Assembly: GCA_022885665.1 (NCBI GenBank)
Contig: JAGQDJ010000017.1
Span: forward strand, 248,001-312,000
Length of the DNA: 64,000 bases
Reading direction: 5' to 3'
DNA from: Triops longicaudatus
Taxonomy: Eukaryota > Arthropoda > Branchiopoda > Notostraca > Triopsidae
Shown: piece by piece, positions 8,301 through 18,456 of the stretch
How positions within the stretch are numbered: the first letter of the stretch is position 1
Layout: every line of letters starts with the position of its first letter
Notes under the pieces: model-generated
Told to the model about the DNA's origin: nothing
What the model saw: the letters and a program-made list of their open reading frames with translations, nothing else
The model's database searches: none
Program-made: the position numbers and the translations under genes

Positions 8301-10986
8301 GCAACAACAAAAAGAAGAAGAGAAAGCGGAAGAGGAAAAGCGCCAGAGAATCATTGAAGAACAAGAGTTGAAAGAGAAAAACGAGAAGTAAATTAAATTT
8401 TATTTTTAAAAAGAAAATTTAAAAAAATATTTTCAAAATAAATTTGTTTTTTAAAACGAGAAATAAGTCAACCCAAAGAAGTATTTAATCAATTTTTATG
8501 TTAAAGAGAAAAGATTGTGGAGAAATATGCCAAACTTCTTCGAGAATCAGAAAAGACTGAGGAACGTTCATTGTGGCTACTTCGTCGCCGGAATCTCACA
8601 GAACAACGGAACGAATTCCTAAGGAATACGCAATTTGAAGACGAGAATCAGAATCCGATGGACGCAGAACCACCCACGGTGATGACTTCCAGCGATATTG
8701 CAAACCAAAATGCTGAAGATGTGTTTGATAATGTTTGTCAAAACGTTCCTGTGTCAGGATCAGATGGGTTCAGCGAAATTATGACTCAGAGTGACATTGC
8801 AAATCAAAACTTCGCTCCAGATTCCGAGTCGCATGCACACGATGCAAGCAAGGGTCGTCCGTTGGATTCAGCAAGTTCTTTGCTTCCGCGAGAATTGAAC
8901 GAGCGAAAAGGCTTGGAAATTGAATACGGTGTAGAATATCCACTCGAAAGTAACTCCGCGGGCTCCAGCGTCCGGACCTGTCATACGGAGGAAGTATTTG
9001 CTGTTAGTCCGCTTGTTCTTCCAGAGAAGCTTGACCTGAGTACCGAGCACATCCAAGAAAGTGCTGAGTCAGCGCCAAATGAAAAAGTAGATAAAACATT
9101 GAAAGGACTGCCATTGCCTGTTCCAGTGCTGGAAAAATGTGTAAGCAACGAAAACGTGTCTTCCCAAGAATTACGCCAAGATTTGACTGTAAATGCCGCT
9201 GAGGAGAAGCAACCTGTATCTGGTCGTTCGATAGATAATGAAAACACGTTATTGAAAGCTTTATATAAAGTTGGTAAGTTTACTTGAAATATAATTAGCT
9301 TTAATCATTGTAATCTTTTATTCCCTTAATTTTCTTACGTTTTAGCCGAACTGCCCATGAAAAGAGCTTTCCAATCACCAGTCCAAACTCGTAAGAATGC
9401 CGAGTCAATTTGTGCAAACAAGCTCGGGATTCTACCGTGGTCAGTACTTCTCGAGAAAAGCCTCCTTAACACAGTCAGAATTCAGTAAGGTTTTTATTTA
9501 TATTTTTATTTTCATTTACTATAATAGTATTCTTATTTAATGCTATTCATGTAAATAGGAATAAATTGGTCAACCGTGCACTTTTACATAGTTTGCTAAA
9601 AGAGCATAAGCTCTTTGAGCATTTCAACGCTTTGAGAGCCTTTATGTTGATGTACGAAGCAAATTTTGGAGACAGTCTAGCTTCCAAGTTGGCAGGGCAT
9701 GTAAGAATTAAAAAAAAAAAAATCCTTTTGTAATTCCATTCACTTAAGGTGGAGCTGTATAGCCATAGCCGTTCTCTCTACAATATCCCTGCACTGACAA
9801 GTATACTGAGTGGTGCGATTGCTTCCGCTTGCACTTCTGAATTTGCCGACAATTTGTCTTTCGAGATTTCCCATGTACCTGAAGCAATATCGCTAGAATG
9901 TAAAGATTTGTTATTTGAATGGTTGATTTGGTATTTCAATGTTTACATTACCCTTTAGGCTCGCGTATTATCAGTTTTGTTACGCTGCGATATTTAGTAA
10001 AGTGGCCTCAAAACTTGGTTTTGACGGATACTATTTGTTCACAGTACAGCTATATTAGCTCTTTCTTGCTTGAAATCCGGTACGCTTTATGGGCGCTATC
10101 TGACGTTATGCAGTATTTAAACCATAAAGGTGAGCTCAGGAGAGTTACGTTATTCATTTACGTGATTTTACTTAACCTGTTTTCAATCTGTTTCACGCGA
10201 TAGGAAGTACGGCTAAATTGCAGACGAGTAGACAGTACCTTCAATTACACATCGCCCGCCATAAAATGGATCATTTCGTACGTACTTTCCATATGTATTT
10301 GGCCCACGAGCTGCTCGATGTACAGTGGGAAGAATTCGCGAAAAAATTGGAAAGTGAAGCCCAGTCTTTGGATGATGTTTACGTCGCTCATTCTCGATTT
10401 GTGGCGTTGGCTGTCCACCGGTAATACTGAATAAAACGTGGTCGTTGATAGGGAGATTTAATTTGTCTGTTTAGGTGTCTTTTGAATCAAGAAGCTAAAC
10501 CTGCACTAGAAATATTTCGTCAAGGATTGGCGCTTGTTTTAAGGTTTAGAAGGATACTAATTGAAAGCCCATGGGTTGAAGATGAGGAGTGTAAACACCC
10601 TCGAATTGAAGATATTATGAAGTGTCATAAGGAATGGCAAGAGTGTGCGAACTTATTTTTCTTAGGCAAGTAAATTAGCTTAAATTTCCTATTGGAAAAA
10701 TCTCTTACATTTATTGCATTATTTTCAATGTTATTTTTTGTCTTATTTAAAACCAGCGTAAGCATTTGCTTTTTGCTAATTTATATTGAAGTTATGTACA
10801 AATTTGTTACAGAATAGGTTGAACTCTTTACATATATTTAACGCGATTTTTTTTTACGCTAAAGAATGTTGCTTTAATCTGTTTTCCTTTCTTTCAATTT
10901 CAGTGGTGCAAAAGCTGACGGAGCAAGGATATTCCGAGTTGAAGAACCTGGTGCTTGTTATGGGGTTCAATAATTACTACACCTAA
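5320..10986 (+). CDS. TUBGCP6: gamma-tubulin complex component 6
   Basis: Eighteen exons: 5320-5497, 5552-5841, 5894-6114, 6174-6327, 6417-6785, 6860-7019, 7074-7383, 7579-7801, 7900-8125, 8195-8387, 8507-9273, 9346-9484, 9559-9700, 9749-9899, 9959-10129, 10204-10420, 10475-10665, 10904-10986. They sum to 4185 nt, 1394 residues, with every phase matching. The GRIP1 module lies at about 300-700 (AYISEAGPEAIPRLY; RGFVFQAFQDQI). A Glu/Lys-rich coiled coil follows at about 710-800, then a poorly conserved insert at about 800-1030 with two SDIANQN repeats. The GRIP2 module runs from about 1040 to the end (YLVKWPQNLVLTD; QYLQLHIARHKMDHFV), the part that contacts gamma-tubulin in this family. The long central insert separates GCP6 from GCP4 and GCP5. 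It acts in the gamma-tubulin ring complex that nucleates microtubules at centrosomes. The last intron has a GC-AG boundary. Confidence 0.9.
7504..7527 (+). repeat. T24 homopolymer inside a GCP6 intron
   Basis: Twenty-four uninterrupted T bases in the 195-bp intron 7384-7578, one of the longest introns of this gene. It lies about 50 bp upstream of the acceptor and could be an old poly(A) insertion in antisense or an extended pyrimidine tract. Its length is prone to sequencing error. Confidence 0.8.
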
Positions 10987-11042
10987 CGTGATTTGAGAAG
11001 GAAGAAAAAATCTTTAAATTGGCGTACGCATTTTTTCGTGCA

Positions 11043-11048
11043 CTTTAA
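11043..11048 (-). terminator. possible poly(A) signal of TrpRS
   Basis: ATTAAA on the minus strand, about 70 bp past the TrpRS stop. It lies within the 129-bp gap to the convergent GCP6 stop, so the two 3' UTRs probably overlap. Confidence 0.35.
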
Positions 11049-11115
11049 TGTATTGCATCCTGAATGAACCGTTTTGACCTTCAAGCTTTGGCAATTTCCC
11101 TTTAAAGCGAATAAG

Positions 11116-12710
11116 TTAGAATTTAAAGTTAAGAGGTCGAGGCGTCATGAACTGTTTCACGACATCATCGGTTACTAGTTTACGTTTCTCTTGGTGAGCA
11201 GTGACAATAGGCGTTAACAAATCAATCAGTTCTTTTTTCAAGTAACCCGTAAGTAATTCGCCACTGGTATAATCCTAAACAAAAAACACGTAATAAAAAT
11301 ATAAAGTAACTTGTTCATGAAGTCTATCCGTACTTGACGAATACGCTCTAGTCGGTCATCGTCCTCTAAAAAGAACGTCAAATATTGGTATGAAATGTCC
11401 ACATCGCAATTGCCTCCTAACCGCCTATGCTCTTCTACTGAAGGTTGACCACCCGAAAAAGCGTGTTTATTAATCTAAAAGGTGAAGTCAGTACCAGAAT
11501 GCTAACGGAGTTACAATATCGCAGGAAGTTACTTTGTTTTTAATAGACTTGGCAGAATCTGTAAGGAAAATGGATGAATTAGGATCCGAGGCAGACATTT
11601 TCGTTTGTGCTCCTTGCAAAGCAGGGAAGAACGTCGAATGTAGTAAGGCAGGCTTAGGATAACCTAACCGGGGTGCCACATCACGTGTCATTCGAAAATA
11701 CGGATCCTTCAAAGAGAAAAATACATACGGATGACACAATAGAATTATTTTTTTCCTGACCTGATCAATAGCGCAGGGAATGAGGCAGTGGATGTCTTTT
11801 CGCTTCCCAAATATGAAAGGAAAAGAAGTGGAGAAGGAAGGTGCAGCCTGGATGGCAGGAAAACTAATTTTTCCGATTACGTCACTATCGCCAAACCCGA
11901 AGATTCCTTTCACTTGGTTGAAAGTAACACAACGCTGAATTCGAACCATGTTTTGGTAAAAAGAGGGGCACTGACTACATAAAGTTTGAGTTAATCCAAA
12001 ATGTTCCGTAATCAGTAAGTAAAATACCCAATAAAATCCAAATCGTTAAAAATGAAGGTCTTGTTAACATCGAAACCTAAGGCAATAATATCCTTGGCAT
12101 TTTCCATTGCCAACCGCTGGGTTTCTTCTAATTTCAAATCCTTCCATAGAAATTTCTCGTCGTCGGTTAACTGGATAACCAAAGGAACGTCAAATACTTC
12201 TTGCAACCATCTATGAAGAAACCGGATGTTTCACGAAATAGCGCACAATTGTGCCGGTTTTACTTGGTAAAAATAAAAGGGATTAAATGCCCCATGTGCA
12301 TAGACTCCGAAGATGGTCCACGGCCAGTATACAAGAAGAAAGGCTTTCCTTGCTCATAATTGTTGAGAATCGTATGCATATCGCGGTGAGAAAAGAAAAT
12401 TCCTCGTCGAAGCAAATGATGTGCTTTTTTACCCGTAATACGTTCAAATCGTTCGATCAGCTCTGTGTCCACTTTCGAACTCCCAAACCGTTCTAAAAGA
12501 AGTATATTTACAAGCTATGTCCTAAAAGTTAAAATGAAAAAATCGATAACGACTAATGAACAGGTACAACTTACTCACTAATTTGTCGTAATCGACACCT
12601 TTATCAGACTTGCTTACAACGTTCCACGGATCAACAAAGTCGTCGGCCGAATTCCCTTCTTGACCGTTTACGGACATATTTTCAACGCCTTGGGCTGCAA
12701 CTTCCGCCAT
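11116..12710 (-). CDS. WARS1: tryptophan--tRNA ligase, cytosolic
   Basis: Seven exons on the minus strand: 12710-12575, 12492-12264, 12210-12028, 11974-11761, 11706-11533, 11474-11334, 11274-11116. They total 1236 nt, 411 residues, all phases consistent. It is a class I aminoacyl-tRNA synthetase that charges tRNA-Trp with tryptophan using ATP. The HIGH-type signature is MHMGH at residues 110-114, preceded by YTGRGPSSES. The KMSKS-type loop is KMSAS at 290-294 within LQGAQTKMSASDPNSS. Also visible are DDEKFLWKDL, KGIFGF and a C-terminal EFMTPR-like element (QFMTPRPL). The eukaryotic core is full length. There is no N-terminal WHEP domain; the first about 45 residues are a short acidic leader. 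It is convergent with GCP6 and divergent from TFB2M. Start chosen as the first ATG in the exon that splices cleanly. Confidence 0.97.
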
Positions 12711-13230
12711 TTAAAATTACTGGATAATCTGATTTCACGATTAATGTGGAAGACAAGAGAAAATATTGCATCAGTCAACAGAAATCACGCTAATCGAATT
12801 GTTTACCTTCCTAACACCAGCAGCGAAGTAAAGAGCGAAGAAAGCAACGTATTCTTAGCGGTTGTCTCATTCAGAATGTGCTGCTACTTGCGGTGAATGT
12901 AAGAAAAGCAGAGCTCAAATTCGGCATATTTAAAATAAAGCTTCTAGCATTTATTATTCGTAGCATATTAATATTTATAATTATTTTGCGTAAGTTGAGT
13001 TAGAGCTGATTGGACAGCAAAGTTTCCAATCCTATATTTTTTTTCTCGGGGCTATAAATAAGTCAAGTCGCAGAAATGACGTTGATTGGCTTATTATTCT
13101 TTTGGAACGCCTCCGTCTATAAGGTCTGTTGGGAGCTCTGACCACTTTGCTTTTGTCGAAAATAAACATAAATAAAACCATGCTTTCAAGCTAAGCACAT
13201 GCATGCTTGAAGTCATGCCAACCAATAGTC
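12711..13230. promoter_or_regulatory. divergent promoter region between TrpRS and TFB2M
   Basis: About 520 bp between two start codons on opposite strands. No exon is supported. It contains a TATAAATA at 13053-13060 facing TFB2M and GATTGG (inverted CCAAT) motifs near 13007 and 13085. A shared bidirectional promoter is an inference from the layout. Confidence 0.45.
13053..13060 (+). promoter_or_regulatory. candidate TATA box for TFB2M
   Basis: TATAAATA on the plus strand preceded by GGGGC, about 178 bp upstream of the TFB2M ATG. It would place the transcription start near 13084 with a 5' UTR of about 145 nt. In AT-rich DNA this could be chance. Confidence 0.35.
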
Positions 13231-14880
13231 ATGGCAATATTAAAGCCAATTTATTATAAGCTTTTCCAACCTTTGGTGGCCAGTTATTTATCCAGAATTA
13301 TTGTCACTAACAGTGAAAAACTCGTTCTACCCAGAGGAACATTCACGTCACGCGCGGCTGTTAACAAGTTACCCACCGAGATATGCAACTCTCCCGTGAA
13401 AACTTCGTCTACTATTGAAAAATTACTCTTGGATTTGGATGACTACATCCGGGATGTTGCAATTCAGCACCCCGAAACACTAGTAAAAAGATGTTACATC
13501 TCCAAGAAGCAACCATTCTATGTAGTTGGCAAGAGCCCCATTGGTAAGCAATAATTAAAATGAAAAGCCTAGTGTAAAGAATTAATTTTGTGGAATAGAT
13601 TTTGTTCTCAACACTGTAAAGGAAGACATCAAAGACCATGACAGACAATTTATTGTCGCATATCCGGGGCCAGGTGGACTCGTTGATAGTTTAATAAAAG
13701 CCGACGCTCGTAATATGCTCATATTTGAGCCAAACAAGGAATTTTATCCAAGATTAAAAGTAAAGACATATTTCAGGAAATATTTTTGTTCTATTTATTT
13801 ATATGGCAATTTTTAGAATCTTGAAGATCAATTCTCGGAACGTATACACATCGAAAATTCCGTCCTTAACTCCGTTTTGTTGAATATCGATCCGTGGGAA
13901 GAATCCATTGACCAAACAGTTCCACCTACCTTGCCTAGAGCTCTTTCGCAAAACGTCGACAATGGTAACAGTGAAAAAATAAAATCTTCGAAAAGCACAC
14001 GATAGTAATTTGCGTTGCATCGATTTTATAGCAACAATGATCGCCCCGATTTCGGACCATTACTTGCTTCGTACGTTGCTTCATTCAGTAATTGATAGAA
14101 AGATATGGGTTACCGAGAAAAATCTGACTTGCTATTTTTTTCTCCCTGGGAGCCTCTATACAGTAAAATATGTTTTCTACACCATTTTTCTTAGCTAAAT
14201 TTGTTTCATGTAGAAAGTAACCAGTCAACCCGAAGATAACGCTCGCCTCTATCGGGGTTTGTATATTTTGTGGCAAATTTTTTTCAAAGTAGAAATGTTG
14301 GAAAAGTTCCCGACGAATCAGTTTCTTCCATTAATTGTGGATAATCTGGCAAAAGATGTGGTAAGCTTTCCAATGCTCCGCTATAAGCGATTTATCAAGG
14401 CTATGAAAGAGACAATTATTGACAAACTTAATAAATCCTTAGAGAGGCATTAACAGCGATACTGTGTATTTCATAAAATGTACGCCGAGGCTTTGGAACG
14501 CAACCGATTTAGCTCCGAAGCAGTACCGACTTCTGGCGTTATTTGTGAAGCAGCTAATGGCAAAGCCTTCAAATTGTTTCATTGCTGCATTAGAGTAAGT
14601 ACCAAATACCTATTAAGTTCGAAGTAAATATCGCGTCTTATTCAGGAAATGGGCACCCGGTGTTGGCATTGAGCTTATCAAGAATAATTACGGAGTTTTC
14701 ACTCAATCTCGAACCCTCAACCCAATGCAAATTTTGGAAGTCTTTCGCATCTTTTTCAATTTTCCTGATGTAGCGGAATCTGCCTATTGGCATTCGTTAG
14801 GCGATGGCGACCTGGCACACGAAGAGGGTGTCGAGAAAGATAAGAATGAATCATCAGTCGCAAAGTCTTCGCCATCATGA
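13231..14880 (+). CDS. TFB2M: mitochondrial transcription factor B2-like (rRNA dimethyladenosine transferase fold)
   Basis: Seven exons: 13231-13543, 13599-13759, 13817-13964, 14032-14162, 14214-14360, 14443-14594, 14646-14880; 1287 nt, 428 residues, phases consistent. The N-terminus is basic and Ser/Arg-rich, as expected for a mitochondrial presequence. A methyltransferase-like SAM motif PGPGGL is at residues 127-132, followed by LIFEPNKEFYPRL in the position of motif II. The middle and C-terminal parts (NARLYRGLYILWQIFF, FPTNQFLP, KCTPRLWNATDLAP, ALEKWAPG) fit the TFB2M branch rather than the shorter, better conserved TFB1M/KsgA enzymes. TFB2M melts promoters together with the mitochondrial RNA polymerase. 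Several methyltransferase residues are not obviously kept, in line with its role as a transcription factor. The assignment to TFB2M is by pattern, not by a database search. Confidence 0.78.
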
Positions 14881-14919
14881 CATATTTTCATACGTCGAAA
14901 CACATTTGTTCTCTAACGC

Positions 14920-14933
14920 CCTATAGAGGGCGC
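14920..14933 (+). promoter_or_regulatory. CTCF-like motif between TFB2M and APLF
   Basis: CCTATAGAGGGCGC matches 12 of 14 positions of the CTCF core CCASYAGRKGGCRS. It also forms an imperfect palindrome with flanking bases. It lies in the 172-bp gap between two genes on the same strand. A match of this quality can arise by chance in 64 kb. Confidence 0.3.
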
Positions 14934-14993
14934 TTCCTATGTTTACCATTGATTTGTGCGTCTAAACAACTATAAAAATAGAAAGAAATACAT

Positions 14994-14999
14994 AATAAA
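14994..14999 (+). terminator. poly(A) signal of TFB2M
   Basis: AATAAA about 115 bp after the TFB2M stop and only about 55 bp before the APLF ATG, so the two genes are packed head to tail with almost no spacer. Confidence 0.55.
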
Positions 15000-15052
15000 T
15001 TTCTTGCTTTGACCTTGCTTGTCAGTACGACTAGGCGCTGAATTGCTAGATA

Positions 15053-16549
15053 ATGTTACTTAAACGAGTTGACGGGGAGGAAAACACTGAAATGAAGTTT
15101 TCTAACGGCAAAATTGAAATAGGACGCGGACCTTTGCTAAAAGTATTACCTTGCTAATACAAAAAAATATGGGTAAAATTGTATATCGTAGTGTGCTGAT
15201 AAGCGCGTTTCTCGGCGACATGCAGTTCTGGAGGTTTCTGATAGCGAAAGAGTTATTGTTACCGCAGTAAGTATTTGTGTACTTTCTGTTCCTTCAGCGT
15301 CATTCATAATTTTTACTCCTAATGGGCATCCTTGTGCTCTTCTAGATTCACGCTAACCCCTGCTTTTACCAAAAGAAAGGAGAAAATGGACTAAAAGTCT
15401 TACACAAAGATCAGAGCGTTGAACTGACTGTCGGAGACCAATTGCAGCTCTTACCCACTATTTACTCCTATGAGTTGATGTCTGACGATACTCGAGAAGC
15501 CACCAACGGTCATGACGCCACACAAGGGGAGTCAAAAGCAAAGAAGGAAGAAGAAAATGGTATTCTGAAAAAGGACGACGACAATACTCAGAAACTTGAC
15601 GAGGCATTTAAAGAAGAGAAACTAGAAGAAGAACAAGTAATAGAAGAGTCACCCGTAGAACCAGCGAATGGAGCGACCGTTAAAGACGACGTACTTGTGC
15701 CTGATAGAGTTAACGACGAAGAGCAAAAGACAACTATTGAACATGAACATAAGAAAGGTAGAAAAATTCCCGCGTGGATGCTGGATAAAGATATAACCCA
15801 GACTCACAGCTCTCCTGAAAAGCGCGTTGTTGCTAAGCGCAAAGAAAGATCGGTTTCCAAATCCCCTCCCAAGTCTCCTTCAGAAGCGTCTCCTGCCCCT
15901 AAGAAAGGGTTAGCGGATAAAGTCGACCAACCTCAAGAAGTCAAGTCAGAAGGGGCACGGGCAATAAGGTCAGCGTGTCAGTATGGCAGTTCGTGCTACC
16001 GGTAAGAACTTTTCCTTGTTTTATAATTTTTTACTTGATTTTCTTTAATAATTTTGTGTTTAGGAGAAATCCCGCACACAAAGAAGATTTCAGTCACCCG
16101 GGAGACGACGATTATCTCGAACCCAGAGCACCGGAGCCTGACGTACCGGATGAGAATGATCCACGGCCCGAATGTGAATATGGACTAACGTGTTACAGGA
16201 AAAATCCGCGGCACCGAGAGGCGTTTAAGCATACACAGGTTCCAAGACCTAAACGGACAGCCAAAAAACGAGGTACGATTAAGTGAACTTAGGACTGGGT
16301 AAATTGTTAATGCGTATTATGAATATAGGAGAATCCAAGCGACGTGAAGAAGATTACGACGAGGAAGACGACTATGATTTAGAAGATCCCTTCATAAATG
16401 ATGATGACGACACGAGTGACTATATTCCAAGTGACGATGACGAGGATGACGACTGGAATGTGAAAGAAGGTGATGACAGCGAAGTTGTGGACCTGCTGAA
16501 AGAAGCGCGTGATTTCATGAGAAACAAGAAAATGCAGGAACCGGCTTAA
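15053..16549 (+). CDS. APLF: aprataxin and PNK-like factor (FHA plus two PBZ zinc fingers)
   Basis: Five exons: 15053-15142, 15192-15266, 15346-16001, 16064-16272, 16329-16549; 1251 nt, 416 residues. Residues 1-100 form an FHA domain with G24-R25 and S37-R38-R39-H40, the phosphopeptide-binding residues. The middle (about 105-260) is a charged, disordered linker rich in Glu and Lys. Two poly(ADP-ribose)-binding zinc fingers follow with perfect C-x5-C-x6-H-x5-H spacing: C266/C272/H279/H285 and C311/C317/H324/H330. The C-terminus (about 350-400) is a run of Asp/Glu with aromatic residues (DYIPSDDDEDDDWN), the histone-binding acidic tail of APLF. In this family FHA binds CK2-phosphorylated XRCC1/XRCC4, PBZ targets PARP-modified chromatin, and the acidic tail acts as a histone chaperone during break repair. 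The first PBZ is split by an intron after Y273. Confidence 0.88.
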
Positions 16550-16956
16550 TAAGTTTACTTTTGAAAAAATTTCTTGTCCTAACTTTTGCACATGTGGTTT
16601 CCAGTTTTCAAATACAGAGCATATCCCTTTTTTCCAGTCACATTATGTAGAGAATTTAAACTGCGCGGTATTTTAGTGTTCACCAAAGTTAGAAATCCGG
16701 TTATCTCAAACTGGGCGTTAACGTGCATAGTTTTTACTACAAGGTCAGGGATACCTGGTGGCTACTGCACGGTCTAGCATCGTTCCTTTCGTCAGTTCCA
16801 TGTAAAGAGCATGGTGTTCAAACAACCGGGTGCAAGTACGACTATACTTGTTGAGTTCTTGTATAAATTTTTGAAACATATCAAGCCTTTACATTGTTGA
16901 GACCTATACGCAATCATTTCCCTTAACTACCTTACTTCACTCCTATTCTCACAAAC
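16550..16956 (+). other. intergenic between APLF and the sulfotransferase
   Basis: About 400 bp with no supported exon. It must hold the APLF 3' end and the sulfotransferase promoter; no clear TATA box or AATAAA stands out. Confidence 0.4.
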
Positions 16957-18119
16957 ATGCCTAGCGCAAGGCAGTGCGCAAAGACCATTTTGATGTTTGT
17001 TTTGTTGATAATGTTCGTGTGGAAAATTTGCTCACAGTACATCACTAGCAGCTCATACTCAACCCATTCTGTATCAACGAAAGAAAGTACACTTTCCCTA
17101 CAGGTAAAACGATGCCGTACATACTCGACGTATAACTGATAAAACACCCCTAGGACATTCGGGATAGGAACGCAGCTCGTGTCGCGAAAATCGAGCATGT
17201 TTGTCGGGAATATGGCATCTACGATAATACGAAGGAAGTCCCACGAATCAAACATCCTCCGTCGCCAGCCTATACCGTTTTTTATTACGACCGGTAATTT
17301 AGTAAATTAATGTATGGCTAGCCAGTCTTATGAGTAAAAATTTGACATTTAGAGGAGGTAAAGTCGCCTACTGTCCCATTTACAAAGCAGCCAGTACATC
17401 GATGCTCCATTGGTTACTGAAAATCGCTAACGTTGACGACGAAATCATTCGAACGTCTAAGGTCCAAATTAGCGAATTAACTCGTCGATATTATCCAGAG
17501 ATTGACTATCCAGAAGCCAAACGCGTACGTTTATATATCCCAAAATGAAACAAATTTAACTTTTCATTTGTAGTTGCTTACAAAGGCAACTAGTCTATTA
17601 ATTGTACGGCACCCATTCGATCGCTTGCTTTCCGCCTATCGAGACAAGCTTGAAGATTCCCAGAGAGGTCACGAGCACGGTACTGCATTTTTTTTCGAAA
17701 AGTACGGGAAGCAAATTGTACAAAAGTATCGCAAAACGCCGTCAAACAAATCTGAACCAACTTTTGAAGAATTTATGCGCTACTTGAGCAAACTGAACGT
17801 ACTTCACTATGCGGATGACCACTGGATCCCGTACTACTCATTTTGTACACCTTGTCTGGTGAAGTACAGCGTCATTGCGAAAATAGAAACTTTACGTGAA
17901 GATTTCCAACTTTTCGCCGAATTATCTGGACTGCAAAGCAAAGGACTGTTAAAAACTAAACATGTGACTTTCCGGGGAAAGTCCGCAGAACTTACGACTC
18001 AGTATTATTCGACCGTCTCCAGGTCAGTACTGATGGAAGTTTATGAAAAGTATAAACCCGATTTTGAGCTCTTTGGCTACAGTCCGGAAGAATACTTTGA
18101 ATACACCAGTATACCTTAA
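16957..18119 (+). CDS. carbohydrate sulfotransferase (sulfotransferase family 2, CHST8-14 group)
   Basis: Four exons: 16957-17103, 17154-17293, 17335-17524, 17574-18119; 1023 nt, 340 residues. Residues 9-27 (TILMFVLLIMFVWKI) are a signal anchor, giving a type II Golgi membrane protein with a luminal catalytic domain. The 5'-phosphosulfate-binding loop is CPIYKAASTS at 109-118. The 3'-phosphate-binding motif is RHPFDRLLSAYRDK at 171-184. Downstream HWIPYYSFCTPCLVKY and KIETLREDF are typical of the family that sulfates chondroitin, dermatan or HNK-1-type glycans from PAPS. The glycan substrate cannot be told from sequence alone. The intron 17294-17334 is only 41 bp; an acceptor at 17325 would also keep frame but leave an even shorter intron. 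It is tandem with APLF and convergent with aftiphilin. Confidence 0.9.
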
Positions 18120-18144
18120 GAATTCGTTAAATATGTTTTTTAAG

Positions 18145-18150
18145 AATAAA
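18145..18150 (+). terminator. poly(A) signal of the sulfotransferase gene
   Basis: AATAAA 26 bp after the stop codon. A second AATAAA lies near 18376. Confidence 0.55.
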
Positions 18151-18456
18151 AATTACGGAATATTTAATCTCAGGAATTTCTTTTGCTTTTTATACCTGAA
18201 AATAAGTTCACAGTATTGCCATGCTGTGGTATGCATTAAAACGAGATATGAAACTTGTTTATAAAAACAGTAAGCTGGAATGTGAGCGGTGCCAAACCCA
18301 CGCCGTTGCACACAGAAAACCAACAGACAAGAAGCTTTACAAGAATACTAGAACCCTTTTCTCCATAATCGAATGAATAAACAAATTTCACTATGTACGT
18401 ATCACAAACACGGAATTAGGGCCTAAAAACTGTTATTAAACATGATTGCCTATGCA

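Noticed and set aside
9960..10052. Alternative frame in GCP6 exon 15 reading AYYQFCYAAIFSKVASKLGF
   Set aside because: It hits a stop soon after. The other frame gives the GRIP2 signature KWPQNLVLTD and keeps phase with both neighbours.
14361..14453. Extension of the TFB2M exon to a stop after LNKSLERH
   Set aside because: Splicing at GTG|GTAAGC (14361) to 14443 keeps frame into the conserved C-terminal half; the extension is intron.
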